A DNA stretch of 64,000 bases from Chromera velia (lineage: Eukaryota; Sar; Chromeraceae). The notes below the pieces were generated by a model, which had not been told where the DNA came from, did no database searches, and saw only the letters and a list, made by a program, of their open reading frames with translations. Position numbers and translations under genes: made by a program. The stretch lies in contig JAHBMJ010001394.1 of the NCBI GenBank assembly GCA_018398765.1, positions 17,933 to 81,932 of the forward strand, read 5' to 3'. Below are positions 12,783 to 23,800 of this stretch, in pieces; position 1 is the stretch's first letter; every line of letters starts with the position of its first letter.

Positions 12783-13289
12783 TATCAACCAGCCAACCAA
12801 CCAGCCAAACCACGACTGACTGACTGACTGACTGACCACGGAAGTACAGATCCCCCGAAGGCACTCCGTGGAAGGGGCGGGCCTGCATCCATCCACCCAT
12901 CCACCCATCCATCCATCTATCCGTCCATGCATCCATCAACCCATCCATCCGTCCATCCATCCATCCGTCCATCCATCCGTCCATCCATCCATCCGTCCAT
13001 CTATCCATCAATCCATCCATCCATCCGTCCATCCGTCCATCTATCCATCAATCCATCCATCAATCCGTCCATCCATCTATCCATCAATCCATCCATCTAT
13101 CTATCCATCCGTCCATCTGTCCATCCCTCCACCCGCTCTCGAAGGGGCCATCACTCCTTGCACAAGGGTGCGCGGCCAGCCAGCCAGAAAACCGCCATTC
13201 CATACATGGATGTAAACAGCCAGCTGCCCATCTCTCCACCCACACATACATAGATAAAGAGAGACGAGCCATACCAAAAGGAAAAGGTT

Positions 13290-13321
<32 letters not shown>

Positions 13322-13376
13322 TTTCCCTTCCTTCATCTTCTTCTTCTTCTTTGTCTTCTTCTTCTTCTTCTTCTTC

Positions 13377-13408
<32 letters not shown>

Positions 13409-14749
13409 AGGACAGACAGACGGACACGCAAAAGGACAGACTGATTGATCGACTGACCAACTGACTATATCGTTCCTTCGTTACGTGGACTTACAGGCAA
13501 GCAGACAGGCAGGCACGCAGACAGTCAGACAAACACTGGCACAAAGACATACGACAGACAGACAGACAGCCAGACTATTTGCATATGACAGACAGACAGA
13601 CAGACAAACTATATCGTCCTTTCTTGCCTCTTCCTTTTGCTCTTCCTTTCCCTTCCCACAGACAGACAGACAGAGGGACCGACTATACGTTATTTCGTTT
13701 TCTTCCTTTCCTTCTCAGACAGACAAGTCGACAGAGAAACAGACGGACAGATAGGCAGACAGACCGACTATACGTTCTTTCTCTTTCATCCTTTCCTCCT
13801 CAGACAGACAAGTCGACAGACAAACAGACAGGCGGACAGGCAGACAGGCAGACAGACCGACTATACGTTATTTCGTTTTCTTCCTTTCCTTCTCAGACAG
13901 ACAAGTCGACAGAGAAACAGACGGACAGATAGGCAGACAGACCGACTATACGTTCTTTCTCTTTCATCCTTTCCTCCTCAGACAGACAAGTCGACAGACA
14001 AACAGACAGGCGGACAGGCAGACAGGCAGACAGACCGACTATACGTTCTTTCTCTTTCTTCCTTTTCTTCTCAGACAGACAAGTCGACAGAGAAACAGAC
14101 GGACAGATAGGCAGACAGACCGACTATACGTTCTTTCTCTTTCATCCTTTCCTCCTCAGACAGACAAGTCGACAGACAAACAGACAGGCGGACAGGCAGA
14201 CAGGCAGACAGACCGACTATACGTTCTTTCTCTTTCTTCCTTTCCTTCTCAGACAGACAAGTCGACAGAGAAACAGACGGAGACTTCCTTGCCACGCTCT
14301 CAGTGGAAGATGACCAGAGAGAGCTCCGGGCCTTTCCTGAAGCGTACTCTGCGGCCTTTCCTTGCCCACTGCAGGCTTGCGCTTATGCACTTCCACATTC
14401 TTTTCATCTGCATGCGTTCGCCTCTATTCATTCCTTTCGCTCAGAAGACATACAGTCTGCCACGTCATGCACGGATGGGATTCAGCTTTCTTTCTTTCTT
14501 CTTCCGGGGTTCCCTTCATCGTATCTCGGCACTCCTCTCTTCTTGTAGGATCTCTTGCTTTGCCCCCCCTGACCACATGGAAAGATTGCGTGTGCAAATA
14601 TGTATACATATACATATATACAGGCGTACAATATGTGAATGTGTGCGTGTGCGTGTGTCTGTGTGTGTGTGTGTGTGAGTGTGTGTGAATGAGTGTGTGA
14701 GTGTGTGCGTGTGAGTGTGAGAGAGAGAAAGAGTCAGAGATAGAGATAC

Positions 14750-14807
<58 letters not shown>

Positions 14808-14950
14808 TATATGGTTTCTTTCCCTCCTCTTTAGACAGACACACTGACACACAGACAGAGACACACACACAGACAGACACAGAGCAGACACACAGACAGA
14901 GACAGAGACAGAGACAGAGACAGACACACACAGACACATACACACACACA

Positions 14951-15018
<68 letters not shown>

Positions 15019-15197
15019 TGACGGACAGACAGACAGACAGACAGACTATATGTTTCTTCTTCTTCTCCCTCTTTTTCTTCGTGAACACAACAGACAAAAA
15101 GAAAGAAAGAACAAAGACAAAAGAACAGCACCAACAATCAAACAGCGTGGGCAGGGGGCCCGAAAGGTGAGAGTTAAGCGCCCCTTGCCTCTCCACC

Positions 15198-15229
<32 letters not shown>

Positions 15230-16979
15230 TATATCGTCTTTTCTTCACTTCACTTTTTCCGAATCGCCTCCTTTCTTTCGGACAGACAGACAGACAGACA
15301 GCCAGCCAGCCAGACAGACACACAAACAAGCAGACACAGACAGACAGACAGACAGACTGACAGACTGACAGATAGACAGACAGACACAGACACAGACACA
15401 GACACAGACACAGACAGACAAACAAACCCTTCCTTTCATTCTCTTCTGTTTTCTTTTCTTTTGGCGCTCTCAGTGGAAGGGTACCAGAGCTCCAGGCCTT
15501 AAGCGTACCCTGCGGCCCTTCACTGCCCAGTGCAGGGTTGCCCTCTTGCACTTCCACATTCTTTCCATCTGAACGAGTTCGTTTCTCTTCATTTCCTTTC
15601 GCATAGGGTCCTTCACAAAAGGTTCGTTTTCAGCCTCAGCCCTTCTCTTCTTCTGGGGTTCCCTTTATCTTTTGATTTCTTCTTCTGGGGTTCCCTTTCT
15701 CAAGTGAAGACACATCAAAGAAACCCTCTCTACTTGTTGGATCTCTTCTTTTGACCGCCCCTCCAGATGGAAAGAATGCGTGTGCGTGTATGTATGTGTG
15801 TGTGTGTGTGTGTGAGTGTTGTGTGTGGATGCGTGTGTGTGTGTTTGTGTGTGTGACTGCTCACAGGTATAAGGACCTGCAAGGAAATGCCTCCTTTGAG
15901 GAAACGAAGGAAGATAACAGGCTATTCGAAAATAACCAGGAGGATTTCGTCACACGTCGTTGCCATCATATTGGCCATAGGTTGACAGACAGACAGATAT
16001 ATGTTTCTTCTTCTGACAGACAGACACACACACACACACGGACAATCAGAGACAGACAGACACAGACAAACAGGAAGAGACGAGAACATAGACAGACAGA
16101 CAGACTATATTGTCTTTTCTTCACTTCACTTTTTCCGAATCGCTTCCTTTCTTTCGGACAGACAGGCAGACACAGACACAGACACAGACACACAGACACA
16201 GACACACAGACACACAGACACACAGACACACAGACACACAGACACACAGACACACAGACACAGACACACAGACAAAGACACACAGACACAGACCAAGACA
16301 CACAGACACACAGACACAGACACAGACACAGACACAGACACGCACGCACGCACGCACGCAGAGAGAGAGGGAGAGAGAGGGAGACAGAAAGAGAGAGAAA
16401 CACAGAAAAGCAGAGACATAGACACAGACAGGAGGAAACCTATGGCTTGAGAGACGGACAGGCAGACTGACTGACTCTCCATCGGATCTCTCGCAGCTCG
16501 AACACCCGTTGGACTTTCCGTCTCCCGTCTCTCCCTCGCTCGAACTCGAATTCCTTGCTCTCAGGCACCCTCGCTTGTGCAAGTCTGTTCCCGATTCTCT
16601 CTGTTTTCTCCATCCAGGACGAGAGACTCTTTGTCGATCGCCAAAATTTGAAGTCAATGCCACGGAAGGGAAGGGGGTGGGCCGTCTCGTAGAAGTTCCT
16701 GAAGAGCCAGGGCTTGTGGCAGTACTCCGAAAAGAATTTCACGCTTAAGTCCTTCTGCTTTGGAAATCTCTGTTGATGTGTGTGATAGGGAAACCGAAGG
16801 GCAAAGGGACTTGGGGGAGGGATCAGAGGGATTGCCGGATGGTATTTGTCGTGTTCAGGCAAGATACCGGATCTCAATGTGTGGGGCTTCCTGATCCGGT
16901 TCTCTCCTATGCCGAGCCGCCACCTGAACTTGCTTCGGCTAATGCGAGTTCCTGCATCTTTCGTGACTTTTAAGCTCAT
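11830..16979 (-). CDS. Orphan basic protein, 5 exons, 338 aa
   Basis: Minus-strand exons in transcript order: 16979-16476, 13223-13155, 12882-12837, 12707-12567 and 12086-11830. They total 1017 nt and all junction phases agree. The first exon is open from its ATG and encodes a basic N-terminus followed by a Trp/Phe-rich stretch ([17 protein letters not shown], then [12 protein letters not shown]). Later exons add [29 protein letters not shown], a Ser/Arg-rich segment and a Glu/Lys/Trp-rich C-terminus ending in KENKKKK. I do not recognise the family. The basic N-terminus could be an organelle presequence, but that is inference. The first intron is 3.25 kb of tandem and dispersed repeats. The fourth exon uses a weak GTCACG donor, the same odd class as one CBS-gene donor. 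The gene converges on the CBS gene and is divergent from the PPR gene. Confidence 0.65.
12711..12780. repeat. (GGGA)n then (GA)n purine tract
   Basis: GGGA tetranucleotides grade into a GA dinucleotide run. On the minus strand this is the polypyrimidine tract of the acceptor at 12708. Confidence 0.9.
12883..13140. repeat. (CATC)n-type tetranucleotide array
   Basis: About 250 bases of CATC units with regular CGTC, TATC and AATC variants fill the intron between exons 2 and 3 of the minus-strand orphan gene. The minus strand reads as GATG repeats. Confidence 0.9.
13681..14296. repeat. 178-bp higher-order tandem repeat
   Basis: Units begin with GACTATACGTT at 13681, 13766, 13859, 13944, 14037, 14122 and 14215. 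Spacing alternates 85 and 93 bp, so two subunit types form a 178-bp higher-order unit with a little over three copies. Each subunit has a pyrimidine tract ending in CTCAG followed by a CAGA-rich tract. It lies within intron 1 of the minus-strand orphan gene. Confidence 0.85.
14290..14605. repeat. Dispersed intronic repeat B, copy 2 (diverged)
   Basis: This segment aligns with 15464-15780 over about 300 bases: GCTCTCAGTGGAAG, then GCACTTCCACATTCTTT, the TTCCGGGGTTCCCTT-type block, and finally a GGAAAGA...GCGTGTG end. It is visibly more diverged than the other copies. Confidence 0.7.
14640..15048. repeat. Compound (GT)n/(GA)n/(CAGA)n array
   Basis: Successive GT, GA and CAGA or CACAGA microsatellites with short unique interruptions, within intron 1 of the minus-strand orphan gene. 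Confidence 0.85.
15050..15198 (-). repeat. Dispersed intronic repeat A, copy 1
   Basis: Read on the minus strand, this ~145-bp block is almost identical to 57233-57380. It runs from GGTGGAGAGGCAAGGGGCGC, through GGGCCCCCTGCCCACGC, to an A/G-rich end before ACATA. Only about three differences are visible. Confidence 0.85.
15428..15790. repeat. Dispersed intronic repeat B, copy 3
   Basis: Its first ~85 bases are the reverse complement of 2128-2215. Its remainder aligns with 14290-14605. It therefore joins the two partial copies and is the most complete member in the window. Confidence 0.75.
15966..16440. repeat. (CAGACA)n/(CACAGA)n array with a recurrent 45-bp cassette
   Basis: Dense CAGACA and CACAGA repeats. 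The block at ~16112-16160 (CTTTTCTTCACTTCACTTTT and following bases) also occurs at ~15238-15285 with one difference, so non-repetitive cassettes travel with these arrays. Confidence 0.85.
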
Positions 16980-17345
16980 TTGTCAAGCAAATGCCGAATA
17001 ATGCAGCCAAACGCAATTGGGAGAAGTTGAGGAGTTGGGAGACGGCTAGGTTCCTTTCATCGGTGAGTATCGGTGAAGGCTGATCGGCGCTGATCAACAG
17101 CAGAAGAAAGCATTACAGAACCCAGTGGTGATATTGAACTGTGTCGATGTCGTCTACGAAGACATAAGAGAAGTGGTCAGCAGCCTTTGACTGTATATAC
17201 TGTGGTATGGACGTCGGGATACCGTGTCAACAAACAACTATAACCCTGTGTGCTGACATTTGTGTGTCTCCCCAAAACGCAAACAGCGATCATTCGATCG
17301 CTCTGCGACGTTTTCTTTGAAAGAAGCCCCCACGCATCTCCAGCA
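16980..17345. other. Divergent promoter region, left part
   Basis: Unique sequence between the start of the minus-strand orphan gene and the tRNA. No open frame has coding character, and I can place no specific regulatory site. Confidence 0.5.
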
Positions 17346-17418
17346 GCGGGCGTGGCGCAGTTGGTTAGCGCGTGGGTCTCATAATCCCGAGGTCGCCGGT
17401 TCGAGCCCGGCCGTCCGC
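17346..17418 (+). tRNA. Elongator tRNA-Met (anticodon CAU)
   Basis: A 73-nt cloverleaf. The acceptor arms GCGGGCG and CGTCCGC pair fully, with one G-U. The D arm is GCGC/GCGC. The anticodon loop CTCATAA has CAT at 17380-17382, and the T arm contains GGTTCGAGC. The TGGGT/TCCCG anticodon stem and the loop resemble the usual eukaryotic elongator tRNA-Met rather than the initiator. The internal A and B boxes lie in the D and T arms. No intron is present and CCA is not encoded. Confidence 0.95.
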
Positions 17419-17855
17419 ACTTCTTTTCACCTCAACCGCGCAAAGTACGTATATTGTGTGCGTGCGGGGCGCTCGCACTCAGGCGTGCATGTTGCCTTGC
17501 ACGGTGAGGCACTTACAAAATTCATTGTTTATTTTTTTGCATGGGTGTTTTTGTTACTGTTGCTTCGCCTAGCTATTAATAACAAACTGTCTGACAATGT
17601 CTGACTATCTCATGCAATTCAATGTCTGGCTGTCCTTTGATAATCAACTGGAAAGGCATGTAGTTCACGGCAGTTCTGGGTGGCAACCTCCTGAGACAGT
17701 GAATTCCCCGATGCTGAGCCAAATACGTCTCTCAAGGAAATAATTTGCGTTGCTCATCGTACCTCTGAATTAATAATCGGTGTCCGTCTCCTTTCGTCGA
17801 TAAGATGAAGAGGCCGTAACTTGAAGCATCCTGGCCGTTCTTTCGTTCGAGCAGG
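17419..17855. other. Divergent promoter region, right part
   Basis: Sequence between the tRNA and the PPR gene start. A short T-rich stretch around 17527-17538 could end RNA polymerase III transcription but is ~110 bases downstream. Nothing else is recognised. Confidence 0.4.
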
Positions 17856-20800
17856 ATGGCCGTGCTTCTCTTGTGTCTTCCTGTGCTGTCTCTGCTCTTG
17901 CTTATGACTCACACCTCTGTTTCTCGTTGTATCGCTTTCCAAGTCACCGACAGGAACGTCGACGGTCTTGGGCAACGACGGAAGGGAAGGGAGAAAAGGC
18001 CACAACACAAGGAGCTCCCCTCCCCGTATGTAAGAGGCCGCCGAGAAATGAAGGATAGGAGAAACTCAGGAGGTGTTGCGAGGCCTCTCTCCCCCCTTCG
18101 CCAAATCCAACAGTTCAACGGTGGCGGTTCTCCTTCATCTTCATCCGTCTCCCACTCCGCCTCCTGCTGGGAGAGTTTGATGGACATCGTTGTGTTGTCT
18201 ATCAGGAACTTGAAAGACTGGCGGAGAAAAAGAAGAAAGACTGAGAAGAAAGTGAAAGCGAAAGAGTGGGACGAGTGTACCCGAAAGACGACAGGAGAGC
18301 GGAGGGCAGAGGCAGAAGCGTCCCTTCTCTTGAAGGACATTAGAGCGTTCGTAGAGAAACGAATGGCGCAATCTGGTGGAAGGCCTGTCGAGGCTTCCAT
18401 CATTCAGAGTTCTGATTGGACTAAAGTTGTGTTTCTGGCTTGTCTTGTGTCGGCGGAGGAGGGCTTAGAAGCTCTGACCTTGATGTTGAGGGGATGGGAT
18501 AGAGACCCTGAGGAAGCGGAGAGAAACAGAGTGAGGGTAAAAGTGAACCCTCTTGACAGACTCCCCGACGATCCGGTAAAGGCAAGACTGCTAATGGCTT
18601 TCAATTCAGTCATTCTCGAGTTGAGTTTGGACTTCAGGGCTGATCTTGCCTTGTCAGTCTGGAAACAACTGAAGGAGGAGGGATTGGAACCTCAAGAACG
18701 TTCTTACGGGTTTCTTTTGAATGCGTTCAGACGTTCGTACTCCGACACAGCGTTTGAGGTGTGGAGAGAGCTCCTTCACGATCGAAGAGTGTCCTCTAAG
18801 TCAAGAGAACTCTCTTACAACACAGTGCTCGCGATGCTGGTCATCTGCGCTTTCCTCCGAAGGGGCAAAGACGCCCTGGAGGTGTTGAAGGTCGATAACG
18901 TTTCCTTAACTTCCTTCCTTCCTTACTTACTTACTCACTTACTTACTTACTTCGTTCCTTGCTTTCTTTCTTTCTTTCTCTGTCTTTTCTTTTCTTCCTT
19001 CTTTTTTTCACAGTACCTGCATGTGTGTGTATCAATGTTTGTGTACGTCCCTAAGTGAAACTGCCTGCCTCCCTCTCTTCCCTCCCATTCGTCCCACATG
19101 CACCCGGCTTCTTCCCGCCTGTCTGCGTTCTTACATGTAGACCCTTGCGTGCTGTCTGTCGGCCTGCCTGCCTGCAGGTGAAGAACAGCCACCTGGCTGT
19201 CTCTCACTGTCTCTGTTCTTGCGGGTTTCTGCAAACCTTCTTGTTTTGTCCTTTTGCTTTCGCATCGATCTCTAGCTTTTGATCCCTGCCGATCCTGCCA
19301 TTTCGCTGAATTGTTCTTGCACACGTGCTTTCTTCATTCATGCAGTCCGCTCCCAGACACCTTCTCCAGGGCACTCAGGGAGCCGAGCTCTTCCTGCTGG
19401 TCCTCGAGGCCCTCAGGAGACCCCCTGCAGACAGAGCACGGGCGGTGAGGTGGCATCATCTTTGCACGGGGATTGTTCAAGTCCTCCTCCCTTTCCCCCG
19501 CCAGTCTGAATCTCCGAAGGGGGTTGCGGAGAGGCTGTGGGTAGTGCTGGACAGACAGACGAACACCCACGCCCTGTTTGAGGCTGAGAACGATGAGGAA
19601 GCACAGGAACTCGCACGACTGTGCCGCCACCCACCCGCGCCTGTGACGGCATCCCCAGATGTTAGGACACTCTGGAGCGATGCAGCTCTGGCAGACGCTG
19701 ACGAGGAGTTTGATGCACTCATGCAGCAAGGGGGGGGGCTGCCGTCCCTCGAGATTGACTTTCTTGACGGTTTATTCCCGTCTCCCTCTACGATGGAAGA
19801 CGAGAGCAGTGCAGAGAAAGGGGCAGCAGCCGCAGAGGATCAGACGGACAGTTTGTGGTCTGCAGTTACCGCTGCCTCCCATTCGAGGGTGGAGAGAAGT
19901 GATGAAGAGGGAGAGGAAGGCAGGAGCGTCCCAGAGGGACCTTCTGACTACTGGCAAGCCAGGGCCGGGCTTGCCTTGTGGCAGGCCCGGGAGGATCTAG
20001 GCGTTCATGACAATCCCAAAGTGTTGACGTCTCTGATGGCCCTATTGAGGGAGTTCTGCCGTTCGGAAGAGGTGTTGCCTATGTTTCGTCAAGCGTTCGA
20101 GCGCTGGAAGGAGACAGGGATGGATTCAGAAAGGTGCCCGCTGGACACCAGTGCGTTCAACGAAGCGCTCCTGGCCGCTTGCAGACTTCATCTGGCAGAC
20201 GAAGCTCTGAGGATTCTCACGGTATGTCTGTCTGTCTGTCTGTCTGTTCGTTCTTCCTTTTTGTTTGTTTTGTACAGGAAGAAAAGGGGGGAGAAGAAGA
20301 AACATGTAGTCTTTCTGTCTGTGTGTCTGTCTGTCTGTCTGTCTGTTCTTTCTTTCTTTCTTTTTGTCTGTTGTGTTCATGAAGAAAAGGAGGGAGAAGA
20401 AGAAGAAACATACAATCTGTCTGTCTGCAATGATACATGCGTTCTTTGCATGCCTTGTTTGTCCAAGAGCTTTTCTCTTCTCCTTTCGTCTCTTCTCTTC
20501 TTTTCTCTTTCGACGGTCACTGCAGTTGATGGATGAACTCGGCGTGCCTCCTGACCACCTGACATTTGCCATCTTGGTGCTCCTCCACTCCTCCGCGTGG
20601 GGAAGGGGGGCGGCGGGGGCCGCGGATTTGGTCCTCAATCGTTTGCCCGAGTATTTAAGAGAGAGGAGGCGCGCAGGACTTCCGCCGTGGGGTCAGAGGA
20701 TGCCCTTGCAACACGCCAAGAAGGCACTCAAAAACCTTCTTAGATACATGCTGGGAGGACTTGTACGGACGGATAGTGAAATTGGTACAGCGGTTGGCGT

Positions 20801-23800
20801 CGTTTTGGGAAATGCGCCTCCGCATGTTGCCCATGTCCTTCAAGACGTGCCGGCAGGGGCGTCGCGGTTGCCGCAAATATGTCGGGTCGGTTCCGTGAGG
20901 GCCGACAGGTCTGATGACGATTTGTTTTCTGGTTCGTTTGAATTTAAGCTGGAAGAGGGAGAGGCAGAGAACAGGGGGGGATATTGTTTGGGTGATGTTG
21001 CCCCTGTGTACCCACTCGACCCCGAAATCTGTGAAGGTGTGGGGGATCGGCACAGCCTCAGCCTTGTTGATGGAGAGAGTTTGACGATGTTGATCGAGGG
21101 TTTCTGTCGGGTTGGGAACCTGCCTCTGGCTTTTGAGGTGTTCAGAAGAATGTGTCTGTTTGAGGAGATGGGGATGAGGGAGTTTGCCCCTGACGGAAAG
21201 ACACTTTGCGCTCTCTTGAAGGGATTGTCGCGGTTTGATGTTCGGACCGCTGAGTGTCTTGACGGTCTGGGGGAAGAGGGAGGGTTTCCGTACGCTGTCC
21301 GCTTCATTCAGGCGACAGTGAATGAAGCAAAAAAGAGGGGGATCTGGAAGGGAGCGGTGAGGGCAGCCTGCACAGGCGCGGCGTTGGAAATTGTGTGCTC
21401 GCAGGTCGGTGGATAGATGCACGGGGGTAGAACGTTTTTTTTCTTTGCTTCTGGTGTTCCTCTTTTGTGGGGCTCTCCCCCCCCCCCCCCCCNNNNNNNN
21501 CCCCCCCCTTTTCTCTGTGTGTGTGTGTGTGTGTCGACGTCGATTTACTCTCTGTCCCGTCTCTCTCTCTCTGTCATTCTATGTGCACGACTCTATCACT
21601 CTCTCTGCGTCTGTCCTTCTCTCTGTATCCGTGCGTTTCTTTTCGTGTGTCCGTTTCCCTGTTTCTCTGTCTGACTTTCCTAAAGAAGTAAACATACAGT
21701 ATGTCTCTCTACCGGAAGGAGGCGAAAGAGAAAGAGAAAGATTCACACGGTCTGTCCGTCGGTCCCCCTTCCTGCCTACCTGCCTGCCTGTCTGCCAAGT
21801 CTTTGCTTCGACTGTTTGACTTTCCTCTTGCTGGAGAGCTCCCTCAGCGTGATGGCTTATTTGAATATGCAAAATCGCCTTTCTTGTTTGTGGGAGCACT
21901 ATGATGCAATGCATTTCAGGTCGCCAAATTGAAAATCGAATCCGCAAGAAAATAAAGCGCTTGCCCGATCGTGTCCTCCCTGCACGAAGCTGATGCCCTC
22001 GGCACTTTTCGGAATGATTTTATGTGTATGTATTGGATGTTTTGTTTCCTTTTGGGGGAACCGCGCTGCAATACGTTTCCTTTTTTTTTCGTGTTCCGAG
22101 TTCCCTCTTTTGCCATTTTGAAATTTTGGCGGATGTTGTTTTCTTTCCGTTTTGTGTATCCTTTCGTGTGTAAAGCCGCCCTTCGTGTGATCTGCCATCA
22201 TGTGCAAATTCCGAAGTTTCCTTTCAGAATGTTGTTTCACCGTCAGAACACATCGTTCATTGACCTCCTGCGATTCAGATGGGGTGCCCCGACGTCGCGC
22301 TGCGGCTGCTGACCGAACTAGAGTCGATGAAGGAACCCCTGAGCGTGCGTCAGTACGCAGGGACCATGAGAGTCCTGGTGGCGTGTGGGCGGGGAAGGGA
22401 GGCCGAGCTAATTGTCTACCGCATGATGGAGCACCACCGAGAGAGCCCGAGAGGCTGGAAGACTCATGTGCCGATCACGCAAGAGATTCTGGATGCATTG
22501 GGGGAGGGGCACAGATCCGCTGCCTGGTTTGCTTTAGCGTCCGATCTTCTACTCAGACCTGGACACGGCGACGGAGGGGGGCCGTCGAACGCGTTGTTTG
22601 TCAACAACGGCGCAGACCGTGCGCAGGGCTGGAGACAGTTCATGTTCACTCCCAGTGGGAGGTCGATTGCGCATGAGATGCGAATGTTTGTGACGGTAAT
22701 GGAGGATGCGTGGACTCACGGGGGTGGGGGGGCAGCAATGGAAATCTTCGAGATGCTGATTTTCAGACTGCGTGGGGCCCTCTGTCTTCGGCCGGACGCG
22801 CGTCCCCTCAGGTGCGCGGACGTGTTGCAACTGACCTCCCTTGCTGCGCGCACGGACTTCAGGATTCTCCCATTGGATGGGGGCACAAGGGGGAAAAGAG
22901 CAGAGGCAGCCTGTCTCATCGGCCGCTGCTTCCTCCGAGTACCTGAAGAGAGGTGGACGTTCGCGGCGGTCGTGTCAACGATTGTGTTGCTGTTGCGCGC
23001 GGGGGGGGCTCTGACAGGGCGAGCGAAGTTGGCTCTCGAAATCTTTCGCCGTGCTTCCGCCCGGGGTATCCTGATGCATCCCCGAATCGAGAGCTTAAAC
23101 GTTCTGCAGACTGAACCTACCAGGAAAAATATTGGGGGGGAGACTAGAGGGGCAAGAAAGTTGGATATTCACAGCAGTGCGGCTGGAGAGATCATCACAG
23201 CCCCACACTGGTTGCCGGGTCATGAGAAGCGGGGGGGGCGAAGGAGAGCGGTGGTCTCTAGGGGGAGGGGAGGGTTTGCGTGTGTTCACGTGAGTGCGGG
23301 AATGCATATCCCCTCTTATTCCCGGGGGTTGACAGAGAGCTCGCACCCGAGGAGGGTGACGGGCGGGCAGGTAGAGAGAGTGGCTTTTCTCTGGAGTCTC
23401 CAGAGAATCGGGAGGGAGATGAGAGAGGGGGGAGGAGACACGGGGGAAGAGTCAGTTCAACTGCCCGAGTGTGTTGTAGTCAAATCGGAGGAGGCCTCCA
23501 AGACTATTGAAGAGGTCAGTCAAGTCAAGTGGTGAGAGACAGACTTTGTTGGTTGATGTGGATGGTGCAATCCCCCCTCATTTCATTTGCCCCCCCTGTC
23601 TGTTTGCCCTGGCATGACTGCATTCTCTTCGCTGAATCGGAACTCCCTCTTGGGATCGGAGAGGAAGCCGGGCGCGGGGAGAGTTGGGGAGCGGGCGGAA
23701 GAGCTCTCACACACAGGTGCAGAGAGAGAACACTGGAAAAGGAAAAAGAGGTGTCTCTGTGTGTGTGGCAGAGATAGTGAGAGAAGGGGGGGGGGAGAGA

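Noticed and set aside
13556-14296. CRISPR-like regular repeats
   Set aside because: The subunits are contiguous with no unique spacers, sit in a eukaryotic intron and lack cas genes. It is a higher-order tandem repeat.
15870-15895. 12-nt micro-exon (VLIP) in intron 1 of the minus-strand orphan gene
   Set aside because: Splice-like borders exist and the length keeps the phase, but it is not needed for the frame and matches no family pattern.
14641-16440. 5S rRNA or other structured RNA in the dispersed repeats
   Set aside because: No match to 5S or other RNA consensus boxes that I can recognise; only repeat structure is supported.
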